Origin: Aureimonas fodinaquatilis
GTDB lineage: Bacteria; Pseudomonadota; Alphaproteobacteria; Rhizobiales; Rhizobiaceae
Reading direction: 5' to 3'
NCBI RefSeq assembly: GCF_008369445.1
Contig: NZ_VTWH01000003.1
Location: 186,001 to 250,000, forward strand
DNA length: 64,000 nt
Both the position numbers and the translations under genes were made by a program. The first letter of the stretch is position 1; the number at the start of each line of letters is the position of its first letter. The notes beneath the pieces are model-generated. The model made no database searches. It was not told the origin of the DNA and was given only the letters and a program-made list of their open reading frames with translations. Positions 10,057 through 18,803 of the stretch are shown in pieces.

Positions 10057-11073
10057 TCAATCCTGAGTAGGTGGAGCCACGGATCCGCGGATAATCAGTT
10101 GGCCGGGAGGCAGGAGAACCGGGCTTCTGCCGCCCGAACCGTCCTGCCGAATCAGTCCCAGCAACCGGCGCACAGCAACCCGGCCCATTTCGTCCGATGG
10201 CAGTGCCACGGTTGTGACCTGAGGATAGACAACACGGGCAAGAAGGTCGTCATGCATGGTGACGACAGAGATTTCGCCCGGAACGGACGTGCCGATTTCA
10301 TGCAGGCGTGCGATTGCCGTAACCGCAGTCAGAAGGGTTGCTGCGTGGATAGCGGTGACGCCCCGGGCGACAAGCCTGTCCACGGCGTCGGGAACCAGTT
10401 CGGGGCTGTAGCCTGCCTCGGCCACAAGATCATCCCCGTGATCCAGTCCGGCTTCGGCCATGGTTTCCCGCCAGCCAGACCTGCGCATTTCACCGTTGAA
10501 ACGACCCAGTCGCCCCGCCAGATGGCCAATTCGCCGGTGCCCGTTTTCAATCAGATGTGCAACACCAATGCGCGCTGCCAGCCGGGTGTCGATTGCAACG
10601 CAGTTCTGCTCGCCCGGCAGATGCCGGTTCAGAATCACATGTGGCCGGTCGGTGGATGACATGGTGTTGCGCAGCCTTCCATCCTCGTCAAAACTGGCAA
10701 CAACAACACCCTCGATCAGGCTGGAACGGGAAATTTCGGTCATCAGTTCAGGCCCGTCGCTCTGCTCATAGCAAACTAGGAGCGAATAGCCTGCGGCGCG
10801 TGCTTCCGCCTCGGCTCCGATGATTGCCGAGGCGAAAATCGGGTTTTCGATCTGCGGCACCATCATCAGTATCGTTGACGAACGTGCGGTTTTGAGAGCA
10901 CGGGCAATCGGGTTGCTTTGATAGTTCAGCCGTTCCGCAGCTTCAAGAATGCGTGCTCTGGTGTCTTCGCCGACACGGCCCTTGCTTTGCAGCGTGCGCG
11001 AAACGGTAGAGACATCAACCCCTGCCGCGGCGGCAACATCGCGCAGGGTGGCCGGGTGTTTTCGCTCCGTCAT
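10057..11073 (-). CDS. LacI family transcriptional repressor
   Basis: A 338-residue LacI/GalR-type regulator. The helix-turn-helix with hinge is at about residues 9-60 (LRDVAAAAGVDVSTVSRTLQSKG), followed by a periplasmic-binding-protein-like effector domain. The start ATG 11073 has a GGAG ribosome binding site with 7-base spacing. It is the promoter-proximal gene of the minus-strand sugar/polyol operon, and a typical LacI-type palindrome (10011-10026) lies between it and the next gene. It most likely represses that operon and is released by the imported sugar or a derivative. Some family members in this position also autoregulate. Confidence 0.93.
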   Translation of the reverse strand: MTERKHPATLRDVAAAAGVDVSTVSRTLQSKGRVGEDTRARILEAAERLNYQSNPIARALKTARSSTILMMVPQIENPIFASAIIGAEAEARAAGYSLLVCYEQSDGPELMTEISRSSLIEGVVVASFDEDGRLRNTMSSTDRPHVILNRHLPGEQNCVAIDTRLAARIGVAHLIENGHRRIGHLAGRLGRFNGEMRRSGWRETMAEAGLDHGDDLVAEAGYSPELVPDAVDRLVARGVTAIHAATLLTAVTAIARLHEIGTSVPGEISVVTMHDDLLARVVYPQVTTVALPSDEMGRVAVRRLLGLIRQDGSGGRSPVLLPPGQLIIRGSVAPPTQD

Positions 11074-11252
11074 GGTTTTCTCCGCCAGAATCCGGAATGT
11101 GACCTCAGGACATGTTGCTGCTGCAAGTCAAGTAATCAGCGCCCTGGATAGGTTTTGCATTCTGTCTCAACCTCAATCATTCAAGCGCTCGGCAGCGACG
11201 CAACACAGGCTGTGTGGTGGCTTTTTGCCCACCACTGATTATAACACGTGCC

Positions 11253-11277
11253 GACGTCGACAAAGTTGGTCGACATC
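11253..11277. promoter_or_regulatory. Inverted repeat in the lacI-aldehyde dehydrogenase divergent region
   Basis: The arms GACGTCGAC and GTCGACATC match in 8 of 9 positions around a 7-base spacer. The element lies 53 bases before the aldehyde dehydrogenase start and just after a TATAAC box at 11240-11245. It is a candidate operator for that gene. The remainder of the 256-base gap (11074-11329) shows no gene. Confidence 0.45.
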
Positions 11278-11329
11278 GTGGTTCGCGGGCCGGGCCGGCT
11301 TGCGGCAGAACTCTGATCGGGGGGAATTC

Positions 11330-12769
11330 ATGACCATTCACCGCAATTTCATCGATGGCGCCTGGGTTGAAGGTTCGGGAGTATCAAAGAACATCAACCC
11401 ATCGGACGTGTCCGATGTTATCGGCGAGTATACGCGAGCGGATGCCGCGCAGACGCACGATGCCATTGCTGCCGCGCGCGCGGCTTTGCCAGGCTGGCGC
11501 GTTGCCACGCCGCAGCAACGTGCAGATGCGCTTGATTTTGTTGGCACAGAGCTGCTGGCACGCCGCGATGAACTGGGTCGCCTTTTGTCCCGGGAAGAGG
11601 GCAAGATCCTTGCAGAAGGCACCGGCGAGGTGGTTCGTGCCGGTCAACTTTTCAAATTTTATGCACAGGAAGCGCTGCGCGTCGCGGGCGATATTCTGCC
11701 TTCGCTGCGGACTGGTGTTACTGTTGATGTTCGTTACGAGCCTGTCGGTGTTGTTGGGTTGATCACCCCGTGGAACTTTCCAATCGCCATTCCGGCGTGG
11801 AAGGCGGCACCGGCGCTCGCTTACGGCAACACCGTGGTTCTCAAGCCAGCGGAACTAACGCCTGCTTTGGCCTGGGTGATGACGGAAATCATCTCTCGTT
11901 CCGGTATTCCGGCGGGTGTTTTCAATCTGGTAATGGGCCCGGGGCGTGAGGTCGGCAACGCGCTGGCGCAGTCTGAAGGTGTTGATGCCGTGTCGTTCAC
12001 CGGCTCGGTTGCAACCGGTCAGACTGTGCGTGAAATGGTGGCGGGCCGCGGCGGCAGGGTTCAGGAAGAGATGGGCGGCAAAAGCCCGCTTGTCGTTCTG
12101 GATGATGCCGATCTGGAAAATGCGGTTGGTTGCGCAATTGGCGGCTCGGTGATTTCCACTGGGCAGCGCTGCACGTCCAACACGCGCATTATCGCAACTC
12201 CGGGCATTTATGACCGGTTGCTTGAGGCGATGGTGGACCGTTGTCGTGGGTTGCGCGTGGGCCATGCCCTGGATGCTCAGAGCCACCTGGGCCCGGTGGT
12301 CGACGAACGTCAGTTTGAAGTCAACGAGTCCTACCTTGAAATTGCCCGCAATGAAGGTGCCGACGTGCTTTGCGGCGGCGAGCGGGTCTCACGCGAGACG
12401 GATGGTTTCTTCATGTCGCCAGCCGTTATCGGCAATGCCAACAACACTATGCGGCATGTTCGCGAGGAAATTTTCGGACCTGTTGTCTCCGTGCTGAAAG
12501 CCGGGGATTATGAGGAAGCGCTGGCCATAGCCAATGACAGCGATCTGGCACTGTCCTCCGGCATCTGCACGCGCTCGCTTAAATATGCCGAAGATTTCAA
12601 GGCCCGTTCAGATTCCGGCATGGTCATGGTCAACCTGCCAACAGCAGGCGTGGACTACCACGTTCCGTTTGGTGGGCGCAAAAAGTCCAGCTATGGCACC
12701 CGCGAACAGGGGCGGGCTGCGCGCGAATTCTTCACCAGCAGCAAGACCTCATACACGCTGCCGCTCTGA
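11330..12769 (+). CDS. NAD(P)-dependent aldehyde dehydrogenase (semialdehyde dehydrogenase type)
   Basis: A 479-residue aldehyde dehydrogenase. Catalytic residues are present: Asn149 (TPWNF), general base Glu247 (EEMGGKSP) and nucleophile Cys281 (STGQRCTSN). It resembles the alpha-ketoglutaric semialdehyde dehydrogenases that finish oxidative arabinose, xylose or galacturonate pathways, which would fit the sugar operon downstream, but family resemblance cannot fix the substrate. A longer open frame from 10949 would add 127 residues of arginine-rich sequence overlapping the repressor gene. ATG 11330 has a G-rich ribosome binding site (11318-11324) and the normal family N-terminus. The gene stands alone and ends at a strong hairpin. 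Confidence 0.9.
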   Translation: MTIHRNFIDGAWVEGSGVSKNINPSDVSDVIGEYTRADAAQTHDAIAAARAALPGWRVATPQQRADALDFVGTELLARRDELGRLLSREEGKILAEGTGEVVRAGQLFKFYAQEALRVAGDILPSLRTGVTVDVRYEPVGVVGLITPWNFPIAIPAWKAAPALAYGNTVVLKPAELTPALAWVMTEIISRSGIPAGVFNLVMGPGREVGNALAQSEGVDAVSFTGSVATGQTVREMVAGRGGRVQEEMGGKSPLVVLDDADLENAVGCAIGGSVISTGQRCTSNTRIIATPGIYDRLLEAMVDRCRGLRVGHALDAQSHLGPVVDERQFEVNESYLEIARNEGADVLCGGERVSRETDGFFMSPAVIGNANNTMRHVREEIFGPVVSVLKAGDYEEALAIANDSDLALSSGICTRSLKYAEDFKARSDSGMVMVNLPTAGVDYHVPFGGRKKSSYGTREQGRAAREFFTSSKTSYTLPL

Positions 12770-12780
12770 AGTTCTGATTT

Positions 12781-12810
12781 GCAGGGCGCGACCGTCAGGC
12801 CGCGCCCTGC
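12781..12810. terminator. Hairpin terminator after the aldehyde dehydrogenase
   Basis: A perfect 10-bp stem (GCAGGGCGCG with CGCGCCCTGC) and a 10-base loop start 11 bases after the stop codon. A mixed pyrimidine run (CTCTTTGCTTT) follows. It lies between convergent genes and may serve both. Confidence 0.75.
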
Positions 12811-12874
12811 CTCTTTGCTTTGATGCAATTCAGTAAATCGCATCAGGTTCGTTGGATGGCGCGCCGCGCGACAT

Positions 12875-13885
12875 TCAGTCGCCCGTTCCGGCGGTCGGAT
12901 GGGAATAAAGCCGCGCTGCTTCTGCCTGCTGAATTTTCTGTTCCAGTATTGCAAGCACAGTCTCGGCAGCGGGTGAAAGCATTCTCTGCGCCGGAACCAC
13001 AACCGAATAGGGTGAAACCGCAATCGGGTTCGTGATTGTCAGCATTCTGATATTGCTGCCAAGCGCGTTGCGGCGGGAGTAAAACTCGCCCACCGATGTT
13101 GAGACTGGCGCAACCGCATTTGTGTCGCTGATAATTGCCAGTGTCAGCAGCATCGACGCCGTTCCGAGAATGCGCACGGGCAGTTCATAGCCGTTTTCCA
13201 GAAGATAGGTTTCAACCGCCCGGCGCATCAAACCGCCGGGTGGCTGCATAACCCAGTCAAATGGCAGGCATTGCGCCACGTCGATCCTGCCGCGCTTGTT
13301 CAGGGGATGCCCGGTCCGGGCAATGAAACTTACCGGCTCGGGGCCGATAAGCCGCATGCGGACGGCCCGGGCATCAACCCCCGGCGGCAGCCGCCCGATG
13401 TAGAAATCCATCTTTCGCGCGAGGAGGGACTCAATCAGCTTGTCGCTGGTTTCAACATCAATCGAAATTTCAATCTGCGGAAAAGTCACGCGCAATTCGC
13501 GCAGAGCCGGAAGCACAAGCTCCAGCGCGGGGCCTGTCACCGCGCCAATATGCACATGACCCCGCATGCCCCGCGAAATGCCGGTGATTTCGCTGTGCGC
13601 ATCGTCAAGCTGGCGCAAAACAATGGAGGCCTTTTCCGCTAGCAATTGCCCGGCCACCGTCAACAACACCCCTTTGGAATGGCGGCTGTAAAGCCCGGTT
13701 CCTGCAATCTGCTCCAGCTCTGCCATCAGCCGGGAAGCCGCGGGCTGGGTAACCGCCACTCGCGACGCCGCACCCGAAATCTGCCCTGTATCCTGCAGCG
13801 CCACCAGCAATCGCAGGTGTGCCAGCCGCAAACCGCGGCGGATAAACTCGTTTGGAAAACCGGACGCTTTGCCCTCTTCCATCAT
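12875..13885 (-). CDS. gbpR: LysR family regulator, GbpR-like
   Basis: A LysR-type activator of about 336 residues. The winged helix-turn-helix spans about residues 19-78 (LAHLRLLVALQDTGQISGAASRVAVTQPAASRLMAELEQ), followed by a substrate-binding domain. It is divergent from gguC and the ytfQRT-yjfF sugar operon. GbpR of Agrobacterium is a LysR regulator next to a sugar-binding-protein and ggu locus, and the sequence type and position match. The frame is open to 13996, but the ATG pair at 13885/13882 gives a more usual N-terminus. It probably senses a monosaccharide and activates the divergent operon. Confidence 0.85.
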   Translation of the reverse strand: MMEEGKASGFPNEFIRRGLRLAHLRLLVALQDTGQISGAASRVAVTQPAASRLMAELEQIAGTGLYSRHSKGVLLTVAGQLLAEKASIVLRQLDDAHSEITGISRGMRGHVHIGAVTGPALELVLPALRELRVTFPQIEISIDVETSDKLIESLLARKMDFYIGRLPPGVDARAVRMRLIGPEPVSFIARTGHPLNKRGRIDVAQCLPFDWVMQPPGGLMRRAVETYLLENGYELPVRILGTASMLLTLAIISDTNAVAPVSTSVGEFYSRRNALGSNIRMLTITNPIAVSPYSVVVPAQRMLSPAAETVLAILEQKIQQAEAARLYSHPTAGTGD

Positions 13886-13920
13886 ATCGCTTTCGATATA
13901 TTGCCCGGCACAGAACTTAT

Positions 13921-13941
13921 TTGAAACATATGGTAGTTCAA
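13921..13941. promoter_or_regulatory. Candidate LysR binding site (TTGAA-N11-TTCAA)
   Basis: TTGAA at 13921-13925 and TTCAA at 13937-13941 form a palindrome with the T-N11-A spacing used by LysR-type regulators. It lies in the divergent region between gbpR and gguC. The 243-base gap (13886-14128) shows no other gene. A short ATATCG/CGATAT repeat at 13884-13899 overlaps the regulator start. Confidence 0.45.
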
Positions 13942-14128
13942 GCAATTCTCGCAAAGGTTGTGGTCCGGCCTGAACAGAAGCGAAAAAAGACCTCAACCAA
14001 AGATGTTGCCGCGCAGGGAGGCGTGGCGACCGTGAATGCGGATGTTGCAGGCTTAGCCTCTATCTTGTCGCAGCGGTTGTCGGATCTGCCCGAAGCGGGG
14101 TGTAAGAGCCCTCTCAAGGATCGTGTCA

Positions 14129-15112
14129 ATGCTGCTTTCCCAATGCCTGTTTGATGATGGCACGGTGCAGGTTGTCGTACGTGACGGTCCCGAGGCCTAT
14201 GCTTTAAAGCAACGTATGTCGCTTCACGCCTTTGTACTTGATTGCATCGACAAGGGCATTTCTTTGCGCCAGGCCGTTGGCGTTATCGGTCTCGGCGATG
14301 CCGTAGACCTCGCCACGGCCGCAGCAGAGGGGCGCGTACTATCACCCATCAGCCATGAAGATCCGGCCCATCTTCATCTGACCGGTACCGGGTTGACGCA
14401 TTTGGGCTCAGCCGCAACGCGTGATGCCATGCACAGCGCTGCCACGGATGAGGCCACTACGGATTCCATGCGAATGTTCAATATGGGCCGGGAAAACGGC
14501 AAGCCGGCCCATCTGCCCGGCGCGCAGCCGGAATGGTTCTACAAGGGAAATGGCAGTGCCGTGGCCGCGCCCGGAAAACCGCTGGAAATGCCGGCCTTTG
14601 CCGAAGATGGAGGTGAGGAGCCGGAAATCGCCGGCATCTATGTCATTGGGCGGGATGGCACGCCCTTCCGAGTAGGCTTCGCACTGGCGAACGAGTTTTC
14701 CGACCACGTTGTGGAGCGCGGCAACTATTTATGGCTCGCCCACTCCAAGCTTCGAATGGCATCCTTCGGCCCAGAAATCCTGGTTGGAGAATTGCCGGTC
14801 AGCATAGAGGGCACGAGCCGCATCCGCCGCGGTGAAGACGTGGTCTGGGAAAAGCCATTCCTGTCTGGCGAGGCGAACATGTCTCACAGTCTTGCCAATC
14901 TGGAGCACCACCACTTCAAATACGCGCTGTTTCGCCAGCCGGGCGATGTTCATGTCCACATGTTCGGCACCGCCACACTCAGCTTTGCCGATGGTGTCCG
15001 CACGAAGGAGGGAGACGTATTTGAAATTGAGGCGCCAGGCTTTGGCCTGCCGCTTCGCAACCCTCTTTCACGCGCTGTGGACCAGGGCGTTGCCACTGTG
15101 AGGGCACTGTGA
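14129..15112 (+). CDS. gguC: GguC/AraD1 family protein (FAH-fold, sugar-acid metabolism)
   Basis: A 327-residue protein of the GguC/AraD1 family, which has the fumarylacetoacetate-hydrolase fold. Family members are linked to 2-keto-3-deoxy-sugar-acid dehydration (L-2-keto-3-deoxyarabonate dehydratase). The C-terminal half carries the recognisable stretches EIAGIYVIGRDGTPFRVGFALANEFSDH and EMPAFAEDGGEEPE. The ATG at 14129 has an AAGGA site 8 bases upstream and is preferred over GTG 14123. It is the first gene of the sugar operon, divergent from the GbpR-like regulator, the same arrangement as in rhizobia. An acid-sugar role fits the lactonase and aldose epimerase later in the operon. Confidence 0.88.
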   Translation: MLLSQCLFDDGTVQVVVRDGPEAYALKQRMSLHAFVLDCIDKGISLRQAVGVIGLGDAVDLATAAAEGRVLSPISHEDPAHLHLTGTGLTHLGSAATRDAMHSAATDEATTDSMRMFNMGRENGKPAHLPGAQPEWFYKGNGSAVAAPGKPLEMPAFAEDGGEEPEIAGIYVIGRDGTPFRVGFALANEFSDHVVERGNYLWLAHSKLRMASFGPEILVGELPVSIEGTSRIRRGEDVVWEKPFLSGEANMSHSLANLEHHHFKYALFRQPGDVHVHMFGTATLSFADGVRTKEGDVFEIEAPGFGLPLRNPLSRAVDQGVATVRAL

Positions 15113-15216
15113 TCATCCGCAGAAGGGCGGATCGACTGTGCTTGCAGACTACCCGGACCAAAGGTCCGGTCTGAACCATAAAAACATTGTTCGCGGTCAA
15201 CCCCAGGGAGGATATT

Positions 15217-16170
15217 ATGACCTTAAGGACACTTCTCGCCAGCGTGGCCATTGTCACTCTCACCGCTGGCGGTGCTTTTGCCCAGACAGTCGGTTTTTCA
15301 CAAATCGGATCCGAGTCCGGGTGGCGGGCGGCGGAAACCACAGTGACCCGGCAGCAGGCAGAAGAACGCGGATATGATCTGCGCTTCTCCGACGCGCAGC
15401 AGCGCCAGGAAAACCAGATTGCCGCGCTTCGCTCATTCATCGCACAGGATGTTGATGCGATCCTGATCGCCCCTGTTGTGGCCACCGGTTGGGATGCAGT
15501 TCTGCGTGAGGCGCAAGAGGCTGAAATTCCGGTCGTGCTGCTTGACCGGCAGGTCGACAGCTCGGACGACCTTTACCTGACAGCCGTGGGTTCCGATCTT
15601 GTCCACGAAGGCGCTGTTGCCGGCGAGTGGCTGGTAACCGCGGTTGATGGCAAGGAATGCCGTGTTGTCGAGCTTCAGGGCACCACAGGATCCAGCCCGG
15701 CTATTGACCGCAAGACAGGGTTTGAACAGGCAATCGCCTCGCACAGCAATGTCAGCATAGTGCGCAGTCAGACGGGCGATTTCACCCGTTCGGGTGGCAA
15801 GACCGTCATGGAAAGCTTCCTGCAGGCTGAAGGCGGTGGCGCCAATATCTGCGCCGTCTACGCCCATAATGACGACATGGCACTCGGGGCAATTCAGGCC
15901 ATTCGCGAAGCGGGCTTGAAACCGGGTACAGATATTCTGGTCGTTTCAATCGACGGTGTGCCGGACATTTTCCTGGCGCTTGCGGCCGGTGAAGCCAACG
16001 CGACAGTTGAGTTGACACCGAACATGGCAGGGCCAGCCTTTGATGCCCTTAAAGCGTTCTGGGACAATGGCACAGTGCCGCCGAAATTTATCCAGACCGA
16101 GTCGCGTCTCTACACTCAGAAAGACAATCCGCAGGCTGAGTACGAAGGGCGCAAGGGCCTCGGCTACTAA
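15217..16170 (+). CDS. ytfQ: Periplasmic sugar-binding protein YtfQ (galactofuranose-type ABC importer)
   Basis: A 317-residue binding protein of the ribose/galactose class. A Sec signal peptide ends near residue 23 (GGAFAQ). The mature start TVGFSQIGSESGWRAAET is characteristic of YtfQ, the galactofuranose-binding protein, and of related arabinose binders. Effector-site stretches such as VVLLDRQVD and VSIDGVPD are present. The start at ATG 15217 has a GGGAGG ribosome binding site. A hairpin with a U-tract follows the gene, which is the usual way to make more binding protein than ATPase and permeases. The ligand is probably a furanose-form hexose or pentose. Confidence 0.92.
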   Translation: MTLRTLLASVAIVTLTAGGAFAQTVGFSQIGSESGWRAAETTVTRQQAEERGYDLRFSDAQQRQENQIAALRSFIAQDVDAILIAPVVATGWDAVLREAQEAEIPVVLLDRQVDSSDDLYLTAVGSDLVHEGAVAGEWLVTAVDGKECRVVELQGTTGSSPAIDRKTGFEQAIASHSNVSIVRSQTGDFTRSGGKTVMESFLQAEGGGANICAVYAHNDDMALGAIQAIREAGLKPGTDILVVSIDGVPDIFLALAAGEANATVELTPNMAGPAFDALKAFWDNGTVPPKFIQTESRLYTQKDNPQAEYEGRKGLGY

Positions 16171-16186
16171 GCCTCAAACTACGCGA

Positions 16187-16222
16187 CACGGGCGGGTTGC
16201 ACCGCCCGTGCTGCCATTTTTT
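16187..16222 (+). terminator. Attenuating hairpin plus U-tract between ytfQ and ytfR
   Basis: A perfect 9-bp stem (CACGGGCGG with CCGCCCGTG) with a 6-base loop is followed by CTGCCATTTTTT. It looks like a leaky Rho-independent terminator that would reduce transcription into ytfR relative to ytfQ. Confidence 0.75.
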
Positions 16223-16242
16223 CTTCAGCCAGGGATAGATGC

Positions 16243-17769
16243 GTGCTGTTGACCGTTAGAAACCTTACGAAATCCTTCGTTGGCGCCAAGGCGCTGGATG
16301 CAGTTGATTTCGATCTGGCAGCCGGAGAGGTGCACGCCCTGCTGGGTGAAAACGGAGCGGGAAAATCCACACTCATCAAATGCCTGACCGGTGCCTATCG
16401 CCGGGACGCTGGCGAGATCGTCATGGACGGGCGGGCGATTGATCCGCGCTCGACCTCGGAGGCGCAAAGCCTGGGCATCGGCACTGTGTATCAGGAGGTC
16501 AACCTGCTGCCCAACCTGACAGTGGCACAAAACCTGACATTCGGTCGGGAGCCGACACGCTTTGGACTGGTCGATACCCGCGCCCGCACCCGGGAGGCGC
16601 GCGCAATGCTGGAAGGCTACGGGCTCGACATTGATGTCAACCGTGATCTGGGCAGCTATTCCGTGGCAATCCAGCAAATCGTTGCAATTGCCCGGGCTGT
16701 AACGCTTTCCGGCAAAGTGCTTGTGCTCGATGAGCCCACCGCAAGCCTGGATGCGCGTGAAGTCGAGATGCTGTTCAAAGTTGTGCGGGATTTGCGCACA
16801 CGCGGTCTCGGCATCGTCTTTGTGTCGCATTTTCTCGATCAGGTCTTTGCTTTGACCGACAGGGTTACGGTTCTGCGCAATGGCCGGAAAATCACGACCG
16901 AAAAAACGGGTGATCTAGACCGCGTCAGGCTGATTGAGCATATGCTGGGCCATGCGCTGGAGCATGAGGTCGGGGCCCGGATGGCAACGCACGACAAGGC
17001 GCGGCAGCAACATGCCATTGCCTACAGCTTTCAAGGCATTGGCCGGGCAGGGACCATCGAACCCTTTGACCTTGATATTCATGAAGGTGAGGTGGTGGGC
17101 CTTGCAGGTCTGCTGGGCTCCGGGCGCACCGAAAGCGCCGAGGTCCTTTATGGAATTCGTCCGGCACAGACCGGCACCGCGCGCAATGCAAAAGGCGCGC
17201 TCGATATTCGCAACCCGCGTGCGGCCATTGCGGCCGGTCTGGGATTTGCGCCGGAAGACCGCAAGACCGATGGAATTGTTGCGGACCTGACCATTCGGGA
17301 GAACATCATTCTGGCGCTTCAGGCCCGGCAGGGGTGGATGCGGCCGGTTCCCCGCGCTGAACAGAGCCGGCTGGCTGATGATTACATCCGGCGGCTGGAC
17401 ATTCGCACCACCGGGCCGGAAAAAAAGGTTGGCGAACTGTCAGGCGGCAACCAGCAAAAGGTGATCCTCGCGCGCTGGCTGGCCATGAACCCGAAATTCC
17501 TCATTCTTGATGAGCCGACACGCGGCATTGACGTTGGCGCCCATGCCGAAATCCTTCGCCTGATCCGCCATTTGAACGAACAGGGAATGTCTATCCTGGT
17601 CATCTCGTCCGAGCTGGAAGAGCTTGTTGCTGCGTCCGACCGCATCATCGTTGTGCGAGATCGGCGCCATGTTGCAGAACTGACCGGCGCGGAAATGACA
17701 ACTGACACAATCGTGCGTTCCATTGCTGCGCCCGAGGCGTCGTCTCCTCAGTCAGAGGCGAGCCGATGA
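16243..17769 (+). CDS. ytfR: Sugar ABC transporter ATP-binding protein YtfR (two ABC domains)
   Basis: A 508-residue fused ATPase of the RbsA/YtfR/MglA class. The first domain has Walker A GENGAGKST and Walker B LVLDEPTASLD. The second has the family's degenerate Walker A (GLLGSGRTE), signature LSGGNQQKV and Walker B LILDEPTRGID. The start is GTG 16243 with AGGGA 7 bases upstream; no ATG fits the frame. The 3' end overlaps ytfT by four bases. It drives import through the YtfT/YjfF permease pair. Confidence 0.93.
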   Translation: MLLTVRNLTKSFVGAKALDAVDFDLAAGEVHALLGENGAGKSTLIKCLTGAYRRDAGEIVMDGRAIDPRSTSEAQSLGIGTVYQEVNLLPNLTVAQNLTFGREPTRFGLVDTRARTREARAMLEGYGLDIDVNRDLGSYSVAIQQIVAIARAVTLSGKVLVLDEPTASLDAREVEMLFKVVRDLRTRGLGIVFVSHFLDQVFALTDRVTVLRNGRKITTEKTGDLDRVRLIEHMLGHALEHEVGARMATHDKARQQHAIAYSFQGIGRAGTIEPFDLDIHEGEVVGLAGLLGSGRTESAEVLYGIRPAQTGTARNAKGALDIRNPRAAIAAGLGFAPEDRKTDGIVADLTIRENIILALQARQGWMRPVPRAEQSRLADDYIRRLDIRTTGPEKKVGELSGGNQQKVILARWLAMNPKFLILDEPTRGIDVGAHAEILRLIRHLNEQGMSILVISSELEELVAASDRIIVVRDRRHVAELTGAEMTTDTIVRSIAAPEASSPQSEASR

Positions 17770-18803
17770 TCATTCAGACCCTTCGTCGTCTTGCCCCTCA
17801 GCTGATCACGTTGGTTGCGCTGATCTTTCTGATAACGCTTGTTTTTCCTTCCTTTCTGAATGTCGCCACGGTGGATGGCCGACTGGTTGGCCCTCTGGTG
17901 GATATGGCAAAACGCAGCGCGCCTGTGGCCATTCTGGCCGTTGGCATGACACTGGTAATTGCCACCAAGGGAATTGATCTTTCCGTTGGCACAATCATGG
18001 CAATTTGCGGTGCTACGGCTGCGTGGGCCATCAGTTCCGGCTATGGCATTTTCCCGGCACTTCTTCTGGCGTTTCTGGTTGGCGCGCTCTGCGGGCTCTG
18101 GAACGGCGTGCTCGTCTCGCTGGTCGGCATCCAGCCTTTTGTCGCCACGCTTATTCTCATGACCTCGGGACGTGGCATCGCCCAGCTCATCACGGAGGGG
18201 CGTATTCTGACGTTTACCAGCCCGGAATTTGGCTGGATCGGCTCGGGAACATTACTCGGCCTGCCCGTGCCGGTCTGGCTGATATTGGCCACCACGGTGC
18301 TTGCGGTGCAATTGCTGCGCCGCACTGCGCTCGGCATGCTGATAGAGGCAGTGGGCGTCAACCGCCGGGCCAGTGCACTCTCCGGCGTCAATGTCACGGT
18401 GCTTCTCATTGCGGTCTATGTGGTTTCCGGCCTTTGCGCCGCGCTGGCCGGAATTATCGTTACCGCAGATATACGCGGCGCCGATGCCAACAATGCGGGC
18501 CTCTGGCTGGAGCTTGACGCGATCCTTGCCGTGGTGATTGGCGGCAACTCACTGCTGGGCGGGCGGTTCTCCATCGCGGCCTCCGTCATCGGAGCGTTGA
18601 TCATCCAGACCATCAATGCCGGAATTCTGCTGGGCGGTTTTCCGCCCGAATACAACCTTGTAATCAAGGCTGCGCTGGTTGTGATCATTCTGGTTCTGCA
18701 ATCGCCGCGCCTCGCGGGAGAGTTCACCTATTGGCGCAGCGCCATTTCGCCTGCTGGTGGAAAGACGCAACCGGCAACTGCGCCGCGGGAGCCAAAGTCA
18801 TGA
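17766..18803 (+). CDS. ytfT: Sugar ABC transporter permease YtfT
   Basis: A 345-residue membrane permease of the RbsC/YtfT family with about eight to ten predicted helices, beginning with LITLVALIFLITLVF. The family motif AVGMTLVIATKGIDLSVG follows near residues 57-75. It overlaps ytfR upstream and yjfF downstream by ATGA, giving strong translational coupling. With YjfF it forms the heteromeric channel of the galactofuranose-type importer. Confidence 0.93.
   Translation: MIIQTLRRLAPQLITLVALIFLITLVFPSFLNVATVDGRLVGPLVDMAKRSAPVAILAVGMTLVIATKGIDLSVGTIMAICGATAAWAISSGYGIFPALLLAFLVGALCGLWNGVLVSLVGIQPFVATLILMTSGRGIAQLITEGRILTFTSPEFGWIGSGTLLGLPVPVWLILATTVLAVQLLRRTALGMLIEAVGVNRRASALSGVNVTVLLIAVYVVSGLCAALAGIIVTADIRGADANNAGLWLELDAILAVVIGGNSLLGGRFSIAASVIGALIIQTINAGILLGGFPPEYNLVIKAALVVIILVLQSPRLAGEFTYWRSAISPAGGKTQPATAPREPKS

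Noticed and set aside
10949-11329. 127-residue N-terminal extension of the aldehyde dehydrogenase frame
   Set aside because: The extension overlaps the LacI gene and the divergent promoter, is arginine/alanine-rich, and a ribosome binding site and normal family start occur at 11330.
13884-13899. ATATCG-CTTT-CGATAT inverted repeat at the gbpR start
   Set aside because: It is short, AT-rich and overlaps codons 1 and 2; I cannot separate it from chance.
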